The notes beneath the pieces are model-generated. The model was not told where the DNA came from, made no database searches, and was given only the letters and a program-made list of their open reading frames with translations. Below are positions 1 to 8,234 of a stretch of DNA of 64,000 nucleotides, in pieces. Each line of letters starts with the position of its first letter. The first letter of the stretch is position 1. The position numbers and the translations under genes are program-made. Origin of the DNA: Bradyrhizobium sp. U87765 SZCCT0048 (lineage in GTDB: Bacteria; Pseudomonadota; Alphaproteobacteria; Rhizobiales; Xanthobacteraceae); assembly GCF_018131225.1 (NCBI RefSeq), contig NZ_JAFCMM010000001.1:1798001-1862000 (forward strand). Direction: 5' to 3'.

Positions 1-118
1 CCTTCGTTCCCATCGCCTGGCGCCCGACCAGACCCCACGGGACTCCGCCCGCTTCTCGATCATCGCGGCCGAGTGGCCAGCAGTGCGGGAACGACTCGGC
101 GGGCTCGCCCGCGACTGA
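1..118 (+). CDS. GNAT-family N-acetyltransferase, C-terminal fragment (5' cut by window edge)
   Basis: Reading from base 2 gives 38 residues ending in a TGA at 116–118. The tail, with PRDSARFSI followed by EWPAVRERL, matches the C-terminal end usual in RimJ/RimL-like GNAT acetyltransferases, where an R-D-[ST]-A-x-[FY]-S strand precedes a last helix with E-W-P. Such enzymes move an acetyl group from acetyl-CoA to an amine or protein N-terminus; the substrate cannot be told from this tail. The N-terminal domain and start lie outside the window. It ends just before a FixK box, so it is probably not part of the microoxic units that follow. Confidence 0.6.
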   Translation, partial: LRSHRLAPDQTPRDSARFSIIAAEWPAVRERLGGLARD

Positions 119-119
119 C

Positions 120-133
120 TTGACCCAGCTCAA
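120..133 (+). promoter_or_regulatory. FixK-type box, upstream of the 208 small membrane protein
   Basis: TTGACCCAGCTCAA fits the FNR/FixK dyad TTGA-N6-TCAA. It begins one base after the upstream stop codon and lies 74 bp before the ATG at 208, the same distance range as the other boxes of this island. Activation by the FixK at 22179 is inferred. Confidence 0.75.
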
Positions 134-207
134 GTCGGCAAACGCAGTTCTCCGCCATCGTAAGGCTACGGGCCCGTTTCGGCCTGACCTTGCCGGAGTA
201 TTTTCCG

Positions 208-375
208 ATGTCGCTGCTCATCCGCCTTCTGCTGCTGATCGCCGCGCCGATCACGGCGCTGTTCATCGCCCGTGACGAACTCAACTTCGGCATCATGCAG
301 ACACTGGTCGCGGTCACGCTGGTGGTGCTGGTCCTGGTGGTGGCCGCGCTGTGGCCGCGCCCACGCAAATCCTGA
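208..375 (+). CDS. small membrane protein, FixK-box controlled
   Basis: A 55-residue product starts at an ATG preceded by GGAG (194–197). A TTG at 190 in the same frame would add six residues but has no better ribosome site. The protein is almost entirely hydrophobic, with one segment near residues 4–18 and a second near 30–48, and a short basic C-terminus (PRPRK). It is therefore predicted to be an inner-membrane protein with two helices. No family was recognised. The FixK box at 120–133 suggests expression under low oxygen together with the cbb3 oxidase. Below it the convergent stress-protein gene and a shared hairpin end the unit. Confidence 0.55.
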   Translation: MSLLIRLLLLIAAPITALFIARDELNFGIMQTLVAVTLVVLVLVVAALWPRPRKS

Positions 376-389
376 TCGCCAAGCCAACG

Positions 390-419
390 AAAAGGCGGAG
401 TGGCAATTGCCACTCCGCC
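390..419 (-). terminator. Rho-independent terminator of the universal stress protein gene
   Basis: Bases 394–419 are a perfect 26-bp inverted repeat (arms of 13, GGCGGAGTGGCAA and its complement). On the minus strand the hairpin is followed directly by TTTT (393–390). It lies 20 bp past the stop of the leftward gene at 439, and could also stop the rightward 208–375 transcript as a hairpin without a good T tract. Confidence 0.75.
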
Positions 420-438
420 CGATCGCGCGCATGCACTG

Positions 439-1272
439 TCAGTGCGACATCAGGACCGGCACCGTCATTTCCTTGAGAATGTCACGCGTCGCACCGCCGA
501 GCACGATCTCACGCAGGCGCGAATGACCATAACCGCCCATGACCAACAGATCGGCACCGCTGTCGGCGATATGGGAGACGATGACATCGGCGACGCCGAT
601 GCCGGCCGCCGGCATCACCTCGACCTCGACCTTGAGACCGTGGCGAGCAAGATGTCGGCCGATCTCAAGGCCTCGCGCGTCCCGTTCCGCCGGCTTGCGA
701 TCATTGGCAACGATGAGCAGCTCGACGACACGCGCCCGCTTCAGCAGCGGCATCGCGTCGTGTATCGCGCGCGCCGCAGGACGGCCACCATCCCAGCAAC
801 ATACAACGCGATCAAGCTTCATGCCGCTCTGCTGGATGTAGGGCACAAGCATCAGCGGCCGGCCGGCATCGAACAGCGCCGTCTCGATCAGCAGATCGTT
901 GTGGACGCCCTTGTCGCCATCCGACTGCATCACCACCGCAAGGTCGAAACGGCGCGCCATCTCGGCGAACGCCTCCGACGGCAGGACGTCAGTATCCGAG
1001 AGCACCTGTCGCTCCGCCGACAGGCGGCTGCGCTCGGCGACCTGCTGGAACTGATCGGCCGATTTCCGCGCCAGCGCGGCGCTGTCGTCGATCAGCTTCT
1101 GGATCACATCAGCCGGCACATCGGCGAGCACGAAAGGCGGTATCCCGGCATGGGCAAACGCGATTCCGGCGATGTGGGCCTCGAATGCTTCCGCAATCGA
1201 GGCGGCGTAACCGCATACCGCGGCGTTGCGTGCGGGCTCCCGCTCCAGCTTGACGATAATGTCCTTGATCAT
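439..1272 (-). CDS. universal stress protein, tandem UspA domains
   Basis: The 277-residue protein is the double-domain type of Usp. The first half keeps the beta/alpha fold; the second half carries the nucleotide-binding signature near the end (V-M-G-G-Y-G-H-S, then GG-T/S-type residues GGAT), typical of ATP-binding UspA. Proteins of this type are cytosolic and raised under oxygen limitation or stasis; their biochemical output is generally unknown. The gene follows the small membrane gene 1322–1570 after 49 bp and probably shares its FixK-box promoter at 1634. It ends at the strong hairpin 394–419. A second, different Usp gene lies at 16154–16981. The family call is firm; the exact role is not. 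Confidence 0.88.
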   Translation of the reverse strand: MIKDIIVKLEREPARNAAVCGYAASIAEAFEAHIAGIAFAHAGIPPFVLADVPADVIQKLIDDSAALARKSADQFQQVAERSRLSAERQVLSDTDVLPSEAFAEMARRFDLAVVMQSDGDKGVHNDLLIETALFDAGRPLMLVPYIQQSGMKLDRVVCCWDGGRPAARAIHDAMPLLKRARVVELLIVANDRKPAERDARGLEIGRHLARHGLKVEVEVMPAAGIGVADVIVSHIADSGADLLVMGGYGHSRLREIVLGGATRDILKEMTVPVLMSH

Positions 1273-1321
1273 GCCTGTCTCCCGACCTGTCTACGAATGG
1301 ATCAATCGCCGCCCGGCGCCG

Positions 1322-1570
1322 TCACGACGCCTGGCCATGTCGCTGCCTCCACATCACCACCACGAGAAAGAACGCCGACAGGGCGGCGACAATGCCCCCG
1401 ACGATCTCCAGCGCGAGAAGGGACGACGCGACATCGACCCGCCAACCGGCCTGTTCCTCCGGCGCGAAGGCGATCGGCTTCACATCGGCGAACCAGAGGT
1501 AGTGGATCAGCGCCATCGCGCCATACGTCACAACACCCATAATGAGCAGCCGCAGCAGACGTTCCGTCAT
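1322..1570 (-). CDS. small two-helix membrane protein in the usp operon
   Basis: The 82-residue product begins MTERLLRLL and has two predicted membrane helices (about residues 5–25 and 50–73) joined by a polar stretch with a proline- and acid-rich centre. No known domain was recognised. The start lies 63 bp downstream (leftward) of the FixK box 1634–1647, and the gene leads into the stress-protein gene 49 bp further on, so it is likely a microoxically induced membrane protein. Coding is supported by its hydrophobic periodicity and its position exactly between box and usp. Function unknown. Confidence 0.6.
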   Translation of the reverse strand: MTERLLRLLIMGVVTYGAMALIHYLWFADVKPIAFAPEEQAGWRVDVASSLLALEIVGGIVAALSAFFLVVVMWRQRHGQAS

Positions 1571-1633
1571 GACAGGACTCCCGCGATCGAACGATGATGC
1601 CCGTCAGCATCGTCCGGCAGCGCGGCGCCCACA

Positions 1634-1647
1634 TTGATCCCCGTCAA
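1634..1647 (-). promoter_or_regulatory. FixK-type box for the 1322–1570/usp operon
   Basis: TTGATCCCCGTCAA fits TTGA-N6-TCAA. It lies 63 bp from the ATG at 1570. The rightward small ORF at 1821 is 173 bp away and is unlikely to be driven by it. Confidence 0.8.
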
Positions 1648-1820
1648 GGGCGGCGCGAGGTTTTGCGAGCGACGCCGTCACGCCTTCGTCATGCGTCACG
1701 CACTGCTGAACCTGTCTGCCCGACTTGCCTGCCCGATCGACTTGCCCGCTTGACTTGCCTCAAGGCTGGCCGGCAGAGCGGCGCTAGGCTGGCCCATCCC
1801 GTTCGCCATGAGGCCGAGCC

Positions 1821-1979
1821 ATGAAGGGAAAGGCAGCTCTGAAGGGTTTGCTGACCGGCAGATCGCTGCAACGCCGCATGCAACCGTCGACGCGGCGCAC
1901 CATGGTGCTGGCCGCCTCTGTGATGATCGGATGCGCGATCATCGTCCTCTACTTGCTGCGAGGGCGCCCGCTGTACTGA
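1821..1979 (+). CDS. possible 52-residue basic membrane peptide
   Basis: An ATG at 1821, with GAGG 7 bases upstream, opens 52 codons. The first half is strongly basic (many K and R between residues 2 and 26). Then comes one hydrophobic helix (about residues 28–45, MVLAASVMIGCAIIVLYLL) and a short RGRPLY tail. The shape is that of a positive-inside single-span membrane peptide. It overlaps the end of the convergent fixS by 31 bases. Third codon positions are less GC-rich than in neighbours, so it may be chance. No homologue was recognised. Treated as tentative. Confidence 0.35.
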   Translation: MKGKAALKGLLTGRSLQRRMQPSTRRTMVLAASVMIGCAIIVLYLLRGRPLY

Positions 1980-2134
1980 CCGCCATCACCCGCGGGCTCG
2001 TCGTCGGCGATCGCCCGCCACGCGGCGCCGTCGAGATCGTCATACTGACCGCTGCGCAACGACCACAGGAAACCGCAGAGCCCGAGCAGACCAAGCAGCA
2101 GCGCCAGCGGCACGAGGTAGATCAGGACTTCCAT
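1949..2134 (-). CDS. fixS: cbb3 oxidase maturation protein FixS/CcoS
   Basis: The 61-residue protein has the CcoS pattern: an N-terminal membrane helix (MEVLIYLVPLALLLGLLGL), the F-L-W-S-L-R-S-G-Q-Y-D-D-L-x-G motif at about residues 22–36, and a short polar tail. CcoS is needed to insert haem and copper cofactors into the cbb3 oxidase. Its ATG overlaps the TGA of fixI (TGATG), so it is translationally coupled and last in fixGHIS. The tail after residue 45 is typical in its lack of conservation. Confidence 0.93.
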   Translation of the reverse strand: MEVLIYLVPLALLLGLLGLCGFLWSLRSGQYDDLDGAAWRAIADDEPAGDGGQYSGRPRSK

Positions 2135-4326
2135 CACGTCACCTCCGGTCCAGCACGACGGGCGCGCAGGGAATTGAGCATGACCAGCAGCGAGGAGCCG
2201 CTCATCGCCGCCGCTGCGATCAGCGGCGTGGTCAAGCCGGCGATGGCGACCGGCACCGCCAGCACGTTGTAGCCGATGGCCAGCCACAGGTTCTGCCGCA
2301 TCAGACACAAGGCCTTGCGGGACAGATCGATCGCGGCGATCACAGGCGCCAGCGGCTTGCCAAGGAATATCAGGTCGGCGGCCGCCTGGCTGACATGGGT
2401 GGCGCTGACCGGCGATATCGAGACCGCCGCCGCCGCAAGCGCCGGTGCGTCGTTGAGGCCATCGCCGACCATCATCACCGTCCGCCCCTCCTCGCGCAGC
2501 GCCTTGATGCGCGCGATCTTGTCCGCCGGCGTCAGTCCCGCTTGCCACGCGGCCACGCCCAGCGTCCGGGCGGCATGCGCCACGGCGGCCTCGCGGTCGC
2601 CGGAGAGGATCTCGATGGCGATGCCACGCTCGCGCAACGCCGTGATCACCGCGACGGCGTCGGGGCGCAGCCGCTGACGCACGGCGAAGACCTCGCGGAT
2701 CGCGCCGTGGCGAAACGCGACCACCGACACCTCCGGATCGCCCGCGAGCATCGCGGCGGCCTGCGCCTCTGCGCCACAGAACGCCGGACTGCCGAGCAGC
2801 ATCTCGACGCCATCGATCATGCCGCGTACGCCCTGGCCCGGCTCCTCGACCGCCCCCGGCAGCGGCGTGCGGGCCTCCGCGGCCCGCGCCACCGCCGCGG
2901 CAACGGGATGACGGCTGGCCAGCGCGAGCCGGCCAGCCAGCGCCAGCACGTCGGGCGACACATGGGTGGCATTGACGACGTCGAGTTCCGGCAATGTCAG
3001 CGTTCCCGTCTTGTCGAACACAACGGTGTCGACGCCGGCAACGCGCTCGATGGCATCTCCGGCGTTGAGCAGCACGCCGGCGCGGAACATGGCGCCCGCG
3101 GCGATGGTCTGCACCGTCGGAATGGCGAGGCCGAGCGCGCAGGGACAGGTGATGATCAGCACCGCGATCGCGGTCACGATGGCGTCATGCCATGACGCCC
3201 CCAGCAGCACCCAGCCGATCATGGTGAGCAGTGCGGTGACATGCACCACCGGCGCGTAGAGCCGCGAGGCGCGATCGGCGAGGCGGATATAGCGCGAGCG
3301 TGCCTGCAGTGCATGATCGAGCAGGCGCGCGATTTCGTCGAGCAGCGTGCCCTCCGCCGCCGCGGCAACGCGCACACGCAGCGTGCCGGAGACATTGAGC
3401 GTGCCGGCATAGACGAGCGCCCCCGGCCCCGCCGGCGCATACAGCGTTTCGCCGGTGATCAGGCTCTGGTCGATCTCCGAACGCCCTTCGATCACCGTGC
3501 CATCGACGGCGCAGCGCTCTCCCGGACGCAGCAGCACGAGATCGCCGCTGCGGATCGCCGCCACCGGCACCTCGCGAATCTCGGTGTCGGTGATGAACTT
3601 GGTGGCACGCTCGGCCTTCAGTGCCGCGAGGTTGCCGGCCACCGCCCGCGTTCGCCGCCGCATGTTCTGGTCGAGGTAGCGGCCGACCAGCAGGAAGGTC
3701 AGCAGCATGATCGCGGCGTCGAAATAGGCGTGGTGGGCATGGGTCGCGGTCTCGACCAGCGACATGCCGAGCGCCAGGACCACGCCGATGGCGATCGGGA
3801 CATCCATGTTGACGGTGCCGGCGCGCAGCGCCCGGAACGCCGACAAGAAGAACGGCTGGCCGGCATAGGCCGCCGCCGGCAGCACCACCAGCGCCGACAG
3901 CCAGTGGAAGAAATCGCGCTGCTCCGGCAGCATGTCGCTGACGTTGCCCGACCACACCGGGACCGACAGCATCATGACATTCATGGATGCGAAGGCGGCG
4001 ACTCCGAGGCAGCGGAGCAGGAAGCGCGACTGCTCGGCTTCCTCCACCTCGGCGCGCACCGGCTCAAACGGATAGGCGCGATAGCCAAGCTCCGCCAGAC
4101 GATCAATGACCTCGGCGGGATCGAACGCCCCCTTGCGCCATTCCACCGCGAGACGCCGGTCGGTGAGATTGAGCCGCGCCAGGGTCACGTCCGGAATGTC
4201 GCCGATGCCGCGCTCGATCCGTGCCATGCAGCCGGCACAGGTCACGCCCTCGACCGCGAGATCGAGATGCGCGACGCCGGGCGCGGCGTCCTTGACGTAG
4301 TGGGAGAAATCCCGCACCAGCTCCAT
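2134..4326 (-). CDS. fixI: copper-exporting P1B-type ATPase FixI/CcoI
   Basis: At 730 residues this is a full-length heavy-metal P-type ATPase. An N-terminal metal-binding domain has C30-A-G-C33. Membrane segments follow from about residue 103. The actuator TGE is at 291–293, the intramembrane CPC at 394–396, the phosphorylated aspartate of DKTGT at D438, and the GDGLNDAPAL hinge lies near residue 640. FixI/CcoI moves Cu(I) across the inner membrane for assembly of the CuB site of the cbb3 oxidase, unlike CopA, which detoxifies. Its place between fixH and fixS supports the assembly role. It starts 13 bp after fixH and overlaps fixS by one base. Confidence 0.95.
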   Translation of the reverse strand: MELVRDFSHYVKDAAPGVAHLDLAVEGVTCAGCMARIERGIGDIPDVTLARLNLTDRRLAVEWRKGAFDPAEVIDRLAELGYRAYPFEPVRAEVEEAEQSRFLLRCLGVAAFASMNVMMLSVPVWSGNVSDMLPEQRDFFHWLSALVVLPAAAYAGQPFFLSAFRALRAGTVNMDVPIAIGVVLALGMSLVETATHAHHAYFDAAIMLLTFLLVGRYLDQNMRRRTRAVAGNLAALKAERATKFITDTEIREVPVAAIRSGDLVLLRPGERCAVDGTVIEGRSEIDQSLITGETLYAPAGPGALVYAGTLNVSGTLRVRVAAAAEGTLLDEIARLLDHALQARSRYIRLADRASRLYAPVVHVTALLTMIGWVLLGASWHDAIVTAIAVLIITCPCALGLAIPTVQTIAAGAMFRAGVLLNAGDAIERVAGVDTVVFDKTGTLTLPELDVVNATHVSPDVLALAGRLALASRHPVAAAVARAAEARTPLPGAVEEPGQGVRGMIDGVEMLLGSPAFCGAEAQAAAMLAGDPEVSVVAFRHGAIREVFAVRQRLRPDAVAVITALRERGIAIEILSGDREAAVAHAARTLGVAAWQAGLTPADKIARIKALREEGRTVMMVGDGLNDAPALAAAAVSISPVSATHVSQAAADLIFLGKPLAPVIAAIDLSRKALCLMRQNLWLAIGYNVLAVPVAIAGLTTPLIAAAAMSGSSLLVMLNSLRARRAGPEVT

Positions 4327-4339
4327 GCGTCTCGCTCCG

Positions 4340-4864
4340 CTACTTCAGAACGATCCGGTTACGCGACAGGAAGACCCGCTCGCTGCCGCGCTCGCCCTCG
4401 AGCACGAGATCCCACTGGCCGGCGGCGATATCGGCAACCGCGCCGCGGTAAATCCCTGCCCCGCCTCCGGTCAGCGCGACCACGCGGTCGCCACGCTTGT
4501 CGGCCGGCCGTTCCAGACGGCCGGAGAAGGCGACACCCTCGAGCGGCGTGCCATCACGGTCCCGCGCCTCGACCCGCAACACGGCATGGCCATCGGTGTC
4601 GCGCGTCACATGGGCCTCGACCCGCCAGGCGCGGCGATCCTGCGCCGCGGCGGCATGGATCTCGCCCTCATAGGCGAGGCTCGCGCGATAGGGGCTATCC
4701 TCGTCGGTGCCCGGCAGGGTGCGCACGGCAAGGGTCATCATGATCACGTTGACGCCGATCACGATGCCGAAGAACGTCAGGATGATCGCCAGAACGTGTC
4801 CGCCCTTCAGCGTCCAGCCGGCACCGGACGGGGCAACTGTGGATGGCAGCGACGAGCGGGACAT
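4340..4864 (-). CDS. fixH: cbb3 oxidase assembly protein FixH/CcoH
   Basis: The 174-residue protein has a short cytosolic N-terminus, one membrane helix (about 25–45, containing LAIILTFFGIVIGVNVIMM) and a periplasmic domain with the FixH features: a Y-x-x-x-L-x-Y-E-like segment (PYRASLAYEGEI) and a G-x-W-D-L strand near the end. CcoH interacts with the oxidase and stays with the mature complex in several species. The gene lies between fixG (17 bp gap) and fixI in the standard fixGHIS order and is expected to share the FixK-driven message that starts before fixG. Confidence 0.93.
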   Translation of the reverse strand: MSRSSLPSTVAPSGAGWTLKGGHVLAIILTFFGIVIGVNVIMMTLAVRTLPGTDEDSPYRASLAYEGEIHAAAAQDRRAWRVEAHVTRDTDGHAVLRVEARDRDGTPLEGVAFSGRLERPADKRGDRVVALTGGGAGIYRGAVADIAAGQWDLVLEGERGSERVFLSRNRIVLK

Positions 4865-4881
4865 GCGTAAGGCTCCGTCGA

Positions 4882-6336
4882 TCAGGGGGTGAGAAAATGA
4901 TCGGTGGCGGATGCGACCTCACCGAGGCCGATGTCGGTGACATGGAATGTGACCGGCGACGACTTCGGCAGCGAGCCCTCCGGCGCTGTCACCAGCACGC
5001 GCACCTCGGTGGTGCGGTCGCGGCCGACCACGATGGCGGGACGCTCCTGGGTGATGGCATCCTGGCCGACCACCTGCAGGGTCGCACCGGGAACGCCATC
5101 GACGTCGATCGCGACGACCTGGTCGAAGGCGCGCTTGTTGAGCAAGCGAATCGTATAGGCGTTGCGGACCGAGCCGTCGCTGAGACGCACCGACAGCGGG
5201 TTACGGTCGTGCAGGACGCTGACGTCGAGCAGCACGCGGGTCGCCAGCGCATACAGCATGATGGCGCCGACGCCGACGATCAGTCCGGCATACACCACCG
5301 TCCGCGCGCGCAGCGGCCGGAATACCTCGGCCTTGCCGGCCATGCGGCGCTGGATGTTGATGTCGTTGTCGTAGCCGATCAACCGCGTCGGCCGTCCGAT
5401 TTTGGTCATCACCGTGTCGCAGGCGTCGATGCACAGGCCGCACTGGATGCAGTCGAGCTGAGCGCCATCGCGAATATCGATGCCTGTCGGGCAGACGGCG
5501 ACGCATTGCCGGCAATCGACGCAGTCGCCGACGCTCTGACCGTGAGACCGCGCCTCGGCGGCCTTCTTCACCGACGTGCGGGGCTCGCCGCGGTCGTACT
5601 TGTAGGTGACATTGAGCGCCCACTCATCGGTCAGTGCCGCCTGGATCCGCGGCCACGGGCACATGTAGACACAGACCTGCTCGCGCATGTGACCTGCGAG
5701 AACATAGGTGGTGAATGTGAGAATACCGATCCAGACATAGGCGACCATCGGTGCCTGGAACGTCAGAAGCTCCTTCACCAGGGTCGGCGCATCGGCGAAG
5801 TACAACACCCATGCGCCGCCGGTCCACCACGCGATCAGCAGCCAGATCGAGTGCTTGGCCGTGACCTCGAAGAAGCGCCGCAAGGTGAAGTCGGCGGCGT
5901 CCTTTTTCATGCGCTCGCGCCGGTCACCCTCGACGAGGCGTTCGACGGCGTAGAACAGATCGGTCCACACCGTCTGCGGGCAGAGATAGCCGCACCAGAT
6001 GCGACCGCCGAGCGCGTTCATCAGGAACAGCGCCATCGCCGCGATGATCAGCAGGCCCGTGAAGTAGTAAACCTCCTGTGGCCACAGCTCGATGAAGAAA
6101 AAGTAGAAGCGGCTGTTGGGCAGATCGACCAGCACCGCCTGGTCCGGGGCGCCAAGCCCGCGGTGCCAGCGCACGAACGGCAGCAGGTAGTAGACGCCGA
6201 GGCACAGCGCCATCAGCTTCCACTTGATGCTGCGGAAGGTGCCGGAGACGCGCTGCGGATAGACCTTCTTGCGGGCGGCGTAGAGCGGCCCGATATCGTC
6301 GGGGTCCGCGTCGTCTGAACTTGTGATCGTACTCAT
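4882..6336 (-). CDS. fixG: FixG/CcoG, polyferredoxin-type cytochrome c oxidase accessory protein
   Basis: The 484-residue protein has several membrane helices in its first half and a double 4Fe-4S region with CVDCRQCVAVCP and CIQCGLCIDAC spaced as in bacterial ferredoxins. A C-terminal immunoglobulin-like FixG domain follows from about residue 360. CcoG acts as a cupric reductase that supplies Cu(I) for the cbb3 oxidase. It is the first gene of fixGHIS; the FixK box at 6391–6404 lies 54 bp upstream of its ATG. The length is usual for the family. Confidence 0.95.
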   Translation of the reverse strand: MSTITSSDDADPDDIGPLYAARKKVYPQRVSGTFRSIKWKLMALCLGVYYLLPFVRWHRGLGAPDQAVLVDLPNSRFYFFFIELWPQEVYYFTGLLIIAAMALFLMNALGGRIWCGYLCPQTVWTDLFYAVERLVEGDRRERMKKDAADFTLRRFFEVTAKHSIWLLIAWWTGGAWVLYFADAPTLVKELLTFQAPMVAYVWIGILTFTTYVLAGHMREQVCVYMCPWPRIQAALTDEWALNVTYKYDRGEPRTSVKKAAEARSHGQSVGDCVDCRQCVAVCPTGIDIRDGAQLDCIQCGLCIDACDTVMTKIGRPTRLIGYDNDINIQRRMAGKAEVFRPLRARTVVYAGLIVGVGAIMLYALATRVLLDVSVLHDRNPLSVRLSDGSVRNAYTIRLLNKRAFDQVVAIDVDGVPGATLQVVGQDAITQERPAIVVGRDRTTEVRVLVTAPEGSLPKSSPVTFHVTDIGLGEVASATDHFLTP

Positions 6337-6390
6337 CGAAAATCCATTCGCATGGCAGGATCAGGATGGCCGGCCTTCGCCGGCCATGGC

Positions 6391-6404
6391 TTGATCCAGC
6401 TCAA
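6391..6404 (-). promoter_or_regulatory. FixK-type box for fixGHIS
   Basis: TTGATCCAGCTCAA lies 54 bp upstream of the fixG start and just after the stop of fixP (6431). It gives fixGHIS its own anaerobic promoter separate from fixNOQP. Confidence 0.88.
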
Positions 6405-6430
6405 GGGGCGCGGCAGAAGCCGCGCCGCCA

Positions 6431-7306
6431 CTACTTGCCGCCACCCAGCGAATGAACGTAGACGGCGAGCGCCTTGATCGTCGGCTCGTCGAGCCGGCCG
6501 GTCCACGCCGGCATCACCCCGCCACGACCATTGGTGATGGTCTCGATCAGAGTCGCCTCATCGGAGCCGTACAGCCAGATCCGGTCAGTCAGGTTCGGCG
6601 CACCGAGCTCCTGGTTGCCCTTTCCGTCAGCACCGTGACAGGACGCACAATTGTCGGCGAACAGCTTGCGCCCGGCGGCGGCATTGAAGCCGTTCTCGGT
6701 CGGCAAGCCCGACAGCGAGCGGACGTAGTTGGCGACCGTGACGATCTCATCCTTCTTGAGGATGCCGTCGCGTCCGAACGCCAGCATCGCGCCTTCGTGC
6801 CCCTTGGCATGCCCCGAGCGCACGCCGAACTGGATGGTCTGCATGACCTGTTGGATCGTGCCGCCCCACAGCCAGTCATCGTCGTTCAGGTTGGGATAGC
6901 CCTTGGCGCCGGCCGCGCCGGTGCCATGGCACGGCGCACAATTGTCGCCGAATGCCGCCTTGCCCTGGGCACGGGCGAGCGCCAACAGCGCCGGGTCCTT
7001 CTCGATCTCGGTGACTGGCGTCGCGCCGAGCACGGCCATCTTCTCGCCGCGCAGCTTGCCGAGGTTGGCGAGTTCGACCGCGACGTCCGCCCGGGACGAA
7101 TAGCTAATGACGCCGGTGGTGTAACCCTGGATCGTCGGCCAGGCCGGGTAGACCACCCAGTAGCCGACCGACCAGACGATGCTGGCGATGAAGGTGATCA
7201 CCCACCAGCGCGGCAGCGGCGTGTTCAGTTCCTTGATGCCGTCCCACGCATGCCCCGTCGTGGTCTTGCCGGAAACAGAGTCGAATTCCTCGTGATGCTC
7301 GCTCAT
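6431..7306 (-). CDS. fixP: cbb3 oxidase dihaem cytochrome c subunit FixP/CcoP
   Basis: The 291-residue subunit has an N-terminal cytosolic stretch, one membrane helix (about 34–54) and two periplasmic cytochrome c domains with haem-binding C123-A-P-C126-H127 and C220-A-S-C223-H224. It passes electrons from cytochrome c to FixO/FixN. The gene follows fixQ after 6 bp and closes the fixNOQP operon. All expected haem ligands and the length agree with a functional subunit. Confidence 0.96.
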   Translation of the reverse strand: MSEHHEEFDSVSGKTTTGHAWDGIKELNTPLPRWWVITFIASIVWSVGYWVVYPAWPTIQGYTTGVISYSSRADVAVELANLGKLRGEKMAVLGATPVTEIEKDPALLALARAQGKAAFGDNCAPCHGTGAAGAKGYPNLNDDDWLWGGTIQQVMQTIQFGVRSGHAKGHEGAMLAFGRDGILKKDEIVTVANYVRSLSGLPTENGFNAAAGRKLFADNCASCHGADGKGNQELGAPNLTDRIWLYGSDEATLIETITNGRGGVMPAWTGRLDEPTIKALAVYVHSLGGGK

Positions 7307-7312
7307 GATGCT

Positions 7313-7477
7313 TCAATCCTCCCGCAACGGCATCCGCGCGGCGGCGTCGAACGCCGCCTTGTTCCGCGGCCGCAGCGCATATGCGACGATGGCAAGGAAG
7401 ACGCCGACGAACACCGGCGTCCACCAGGTCACGACGAAGTCCGACGCGAGGTTCTGGACGGTCAGGATGGCTTTCAT
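7313..7477 (-). CDS. fixQ: cbb3 oxidase small subunit FixQ/CcoQ
   Basis: A 54-residue ORF starts at the ATG reading MKAILTVQNLASDFVVTWW. It has one membrane helix (about 17–35), then A-L-R-P-R-N-K, the standard CcoQ sequence after the helix, and a charged tail ending RMPLRED. CcoQ stabilises the cbb3 complex, especially the association of CcoP. It lies 12 bp after fixO and 6 bp before fixP, the expected position. Confidence 0.94.
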   Translation of the reverse strand: MKAILTVQNLASDFVVTWWTPVFVGVFLAIVAYALRPRNKAAFDAAARMPLRED

Positions 7478-7489
7478 GATGCGGCCTCC

Positions 7490-8224
7490 TCAGCGCAGGT
7501 TGGCTTTTTCGTTGTACAGCTTGAAGTCGACGAGCGTGCCGAGCATCTGCAGGTACGCCACCAGCGCGTCCATCTCGGTCGGCTGCCCCGGCTTGCCGTC
7601 GAAGTTGCGGATCGCCGCCTTGGGATAGCGTTTGGCGAAGGCATCGGAATCGGCGCTGTCGGGATCGACCTGAGCCTTGAGATCAGCCTCGGCGTTCGCG
7701 ATCTGCTCCTCGGTGTAGGGCACGCCGACGGCGCGGTTGGTGCGCAGGTGATCGGCGATGGTCGCCCCCTCGAGCGGCGTCTCCGCGAGGAAGGCGTAGC
7801 CCGGCATCACCGACTGCGGCACGATCGCCCGCGGGTTCTTCAGGTGCGTCACGTGCCACTCGTCCGAGTACTTGGCACCGACGCGCGCGAGGTCCGGCCC
7901 CGTGCGCTTCGAGCCCCACTGGAACGGGTGGTCGTACATGCTCTCGGCCGCAAGCGAGTAGTGGCCATAGCGCTCGACCTCGTCGCGCAGCGGCCGGATC
8001 ATCTGCGAGTGGCAGAGATAGCAGCCCTCGCGGACGTAGACGTTGCGGCCGGCCAGTTCCAGCGGCGTGTACGGCCGCATGCCGTCGACCTTCTCGATCG
8101 TGCTCTTGAGGTAGAACAACGGGGCGATCTCGACGAGACCGCCGATGGCGATCACGGCAAGAATACCGACGATGAGAATGATCGAGTTCTTCTCGAAGAT
8201 CTGATGACGCTTCCAGAACGACAT
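7490..8224 (-). CDS. fixO: cbb3 oxidase monohaem cytochrome c subunit FixO/CcoO
   Basis: The 244-residue protein begins [14 protein letters not shown], the usual FixO N-terminus. An ATG 24 codons upstream lies inside the end of fixN and is not expected to be used. One membrane helix (about 14–36) is followed by a periplasmic c-type domain with C68-Y-L-C71-H72 and the conserved Q-M-I-R-P segment. The haem methionine is probably in the SVMPGY segment. It is part of the electron path CcoP–CcoO–CcoN. It follows fixN after 10 bp. Confidence 0.95.
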   Translation of the reverse strand: MSFWKRHQIFEKNSIILIVGILAVIAIGGLVEIAPLFYLKSTIEKVDGMRPYTPLELAGRNVYVREGCYLCHSQMIRPLRDEVERYGHYSLAAESMYDHPFQWGSKRTGPDLARVGAKYSDEWHVTHLKNPRAIVPQSVMPGYAFLAETPLEGATIADHLRTNRAVGVPYTEEQIANAEADLKAQVDPDSADSDAFAKRYPKAAIRNFDGKPGQPTEMDALVAYLQMLGTLVDFKLYNEKANLR

Positions 8225-8234
8225 GGCTCGGCCT

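Noticed and set aside
400..1542. Long rightward frame opposite the stress-protein gene
   Set aside because: Arginine/histidine-rich translation typical of the antisense frame of a GC-rich gene; no domain. The same holds for the long antisense frames over fixI, fixG, fixN and the catabolic genes.
1634..1821. Box at 1634 as promoter for the 1821 small ORF
   Set aside because: The distance of 173 bp is far outside the 34–75 bp range of the other boxes.
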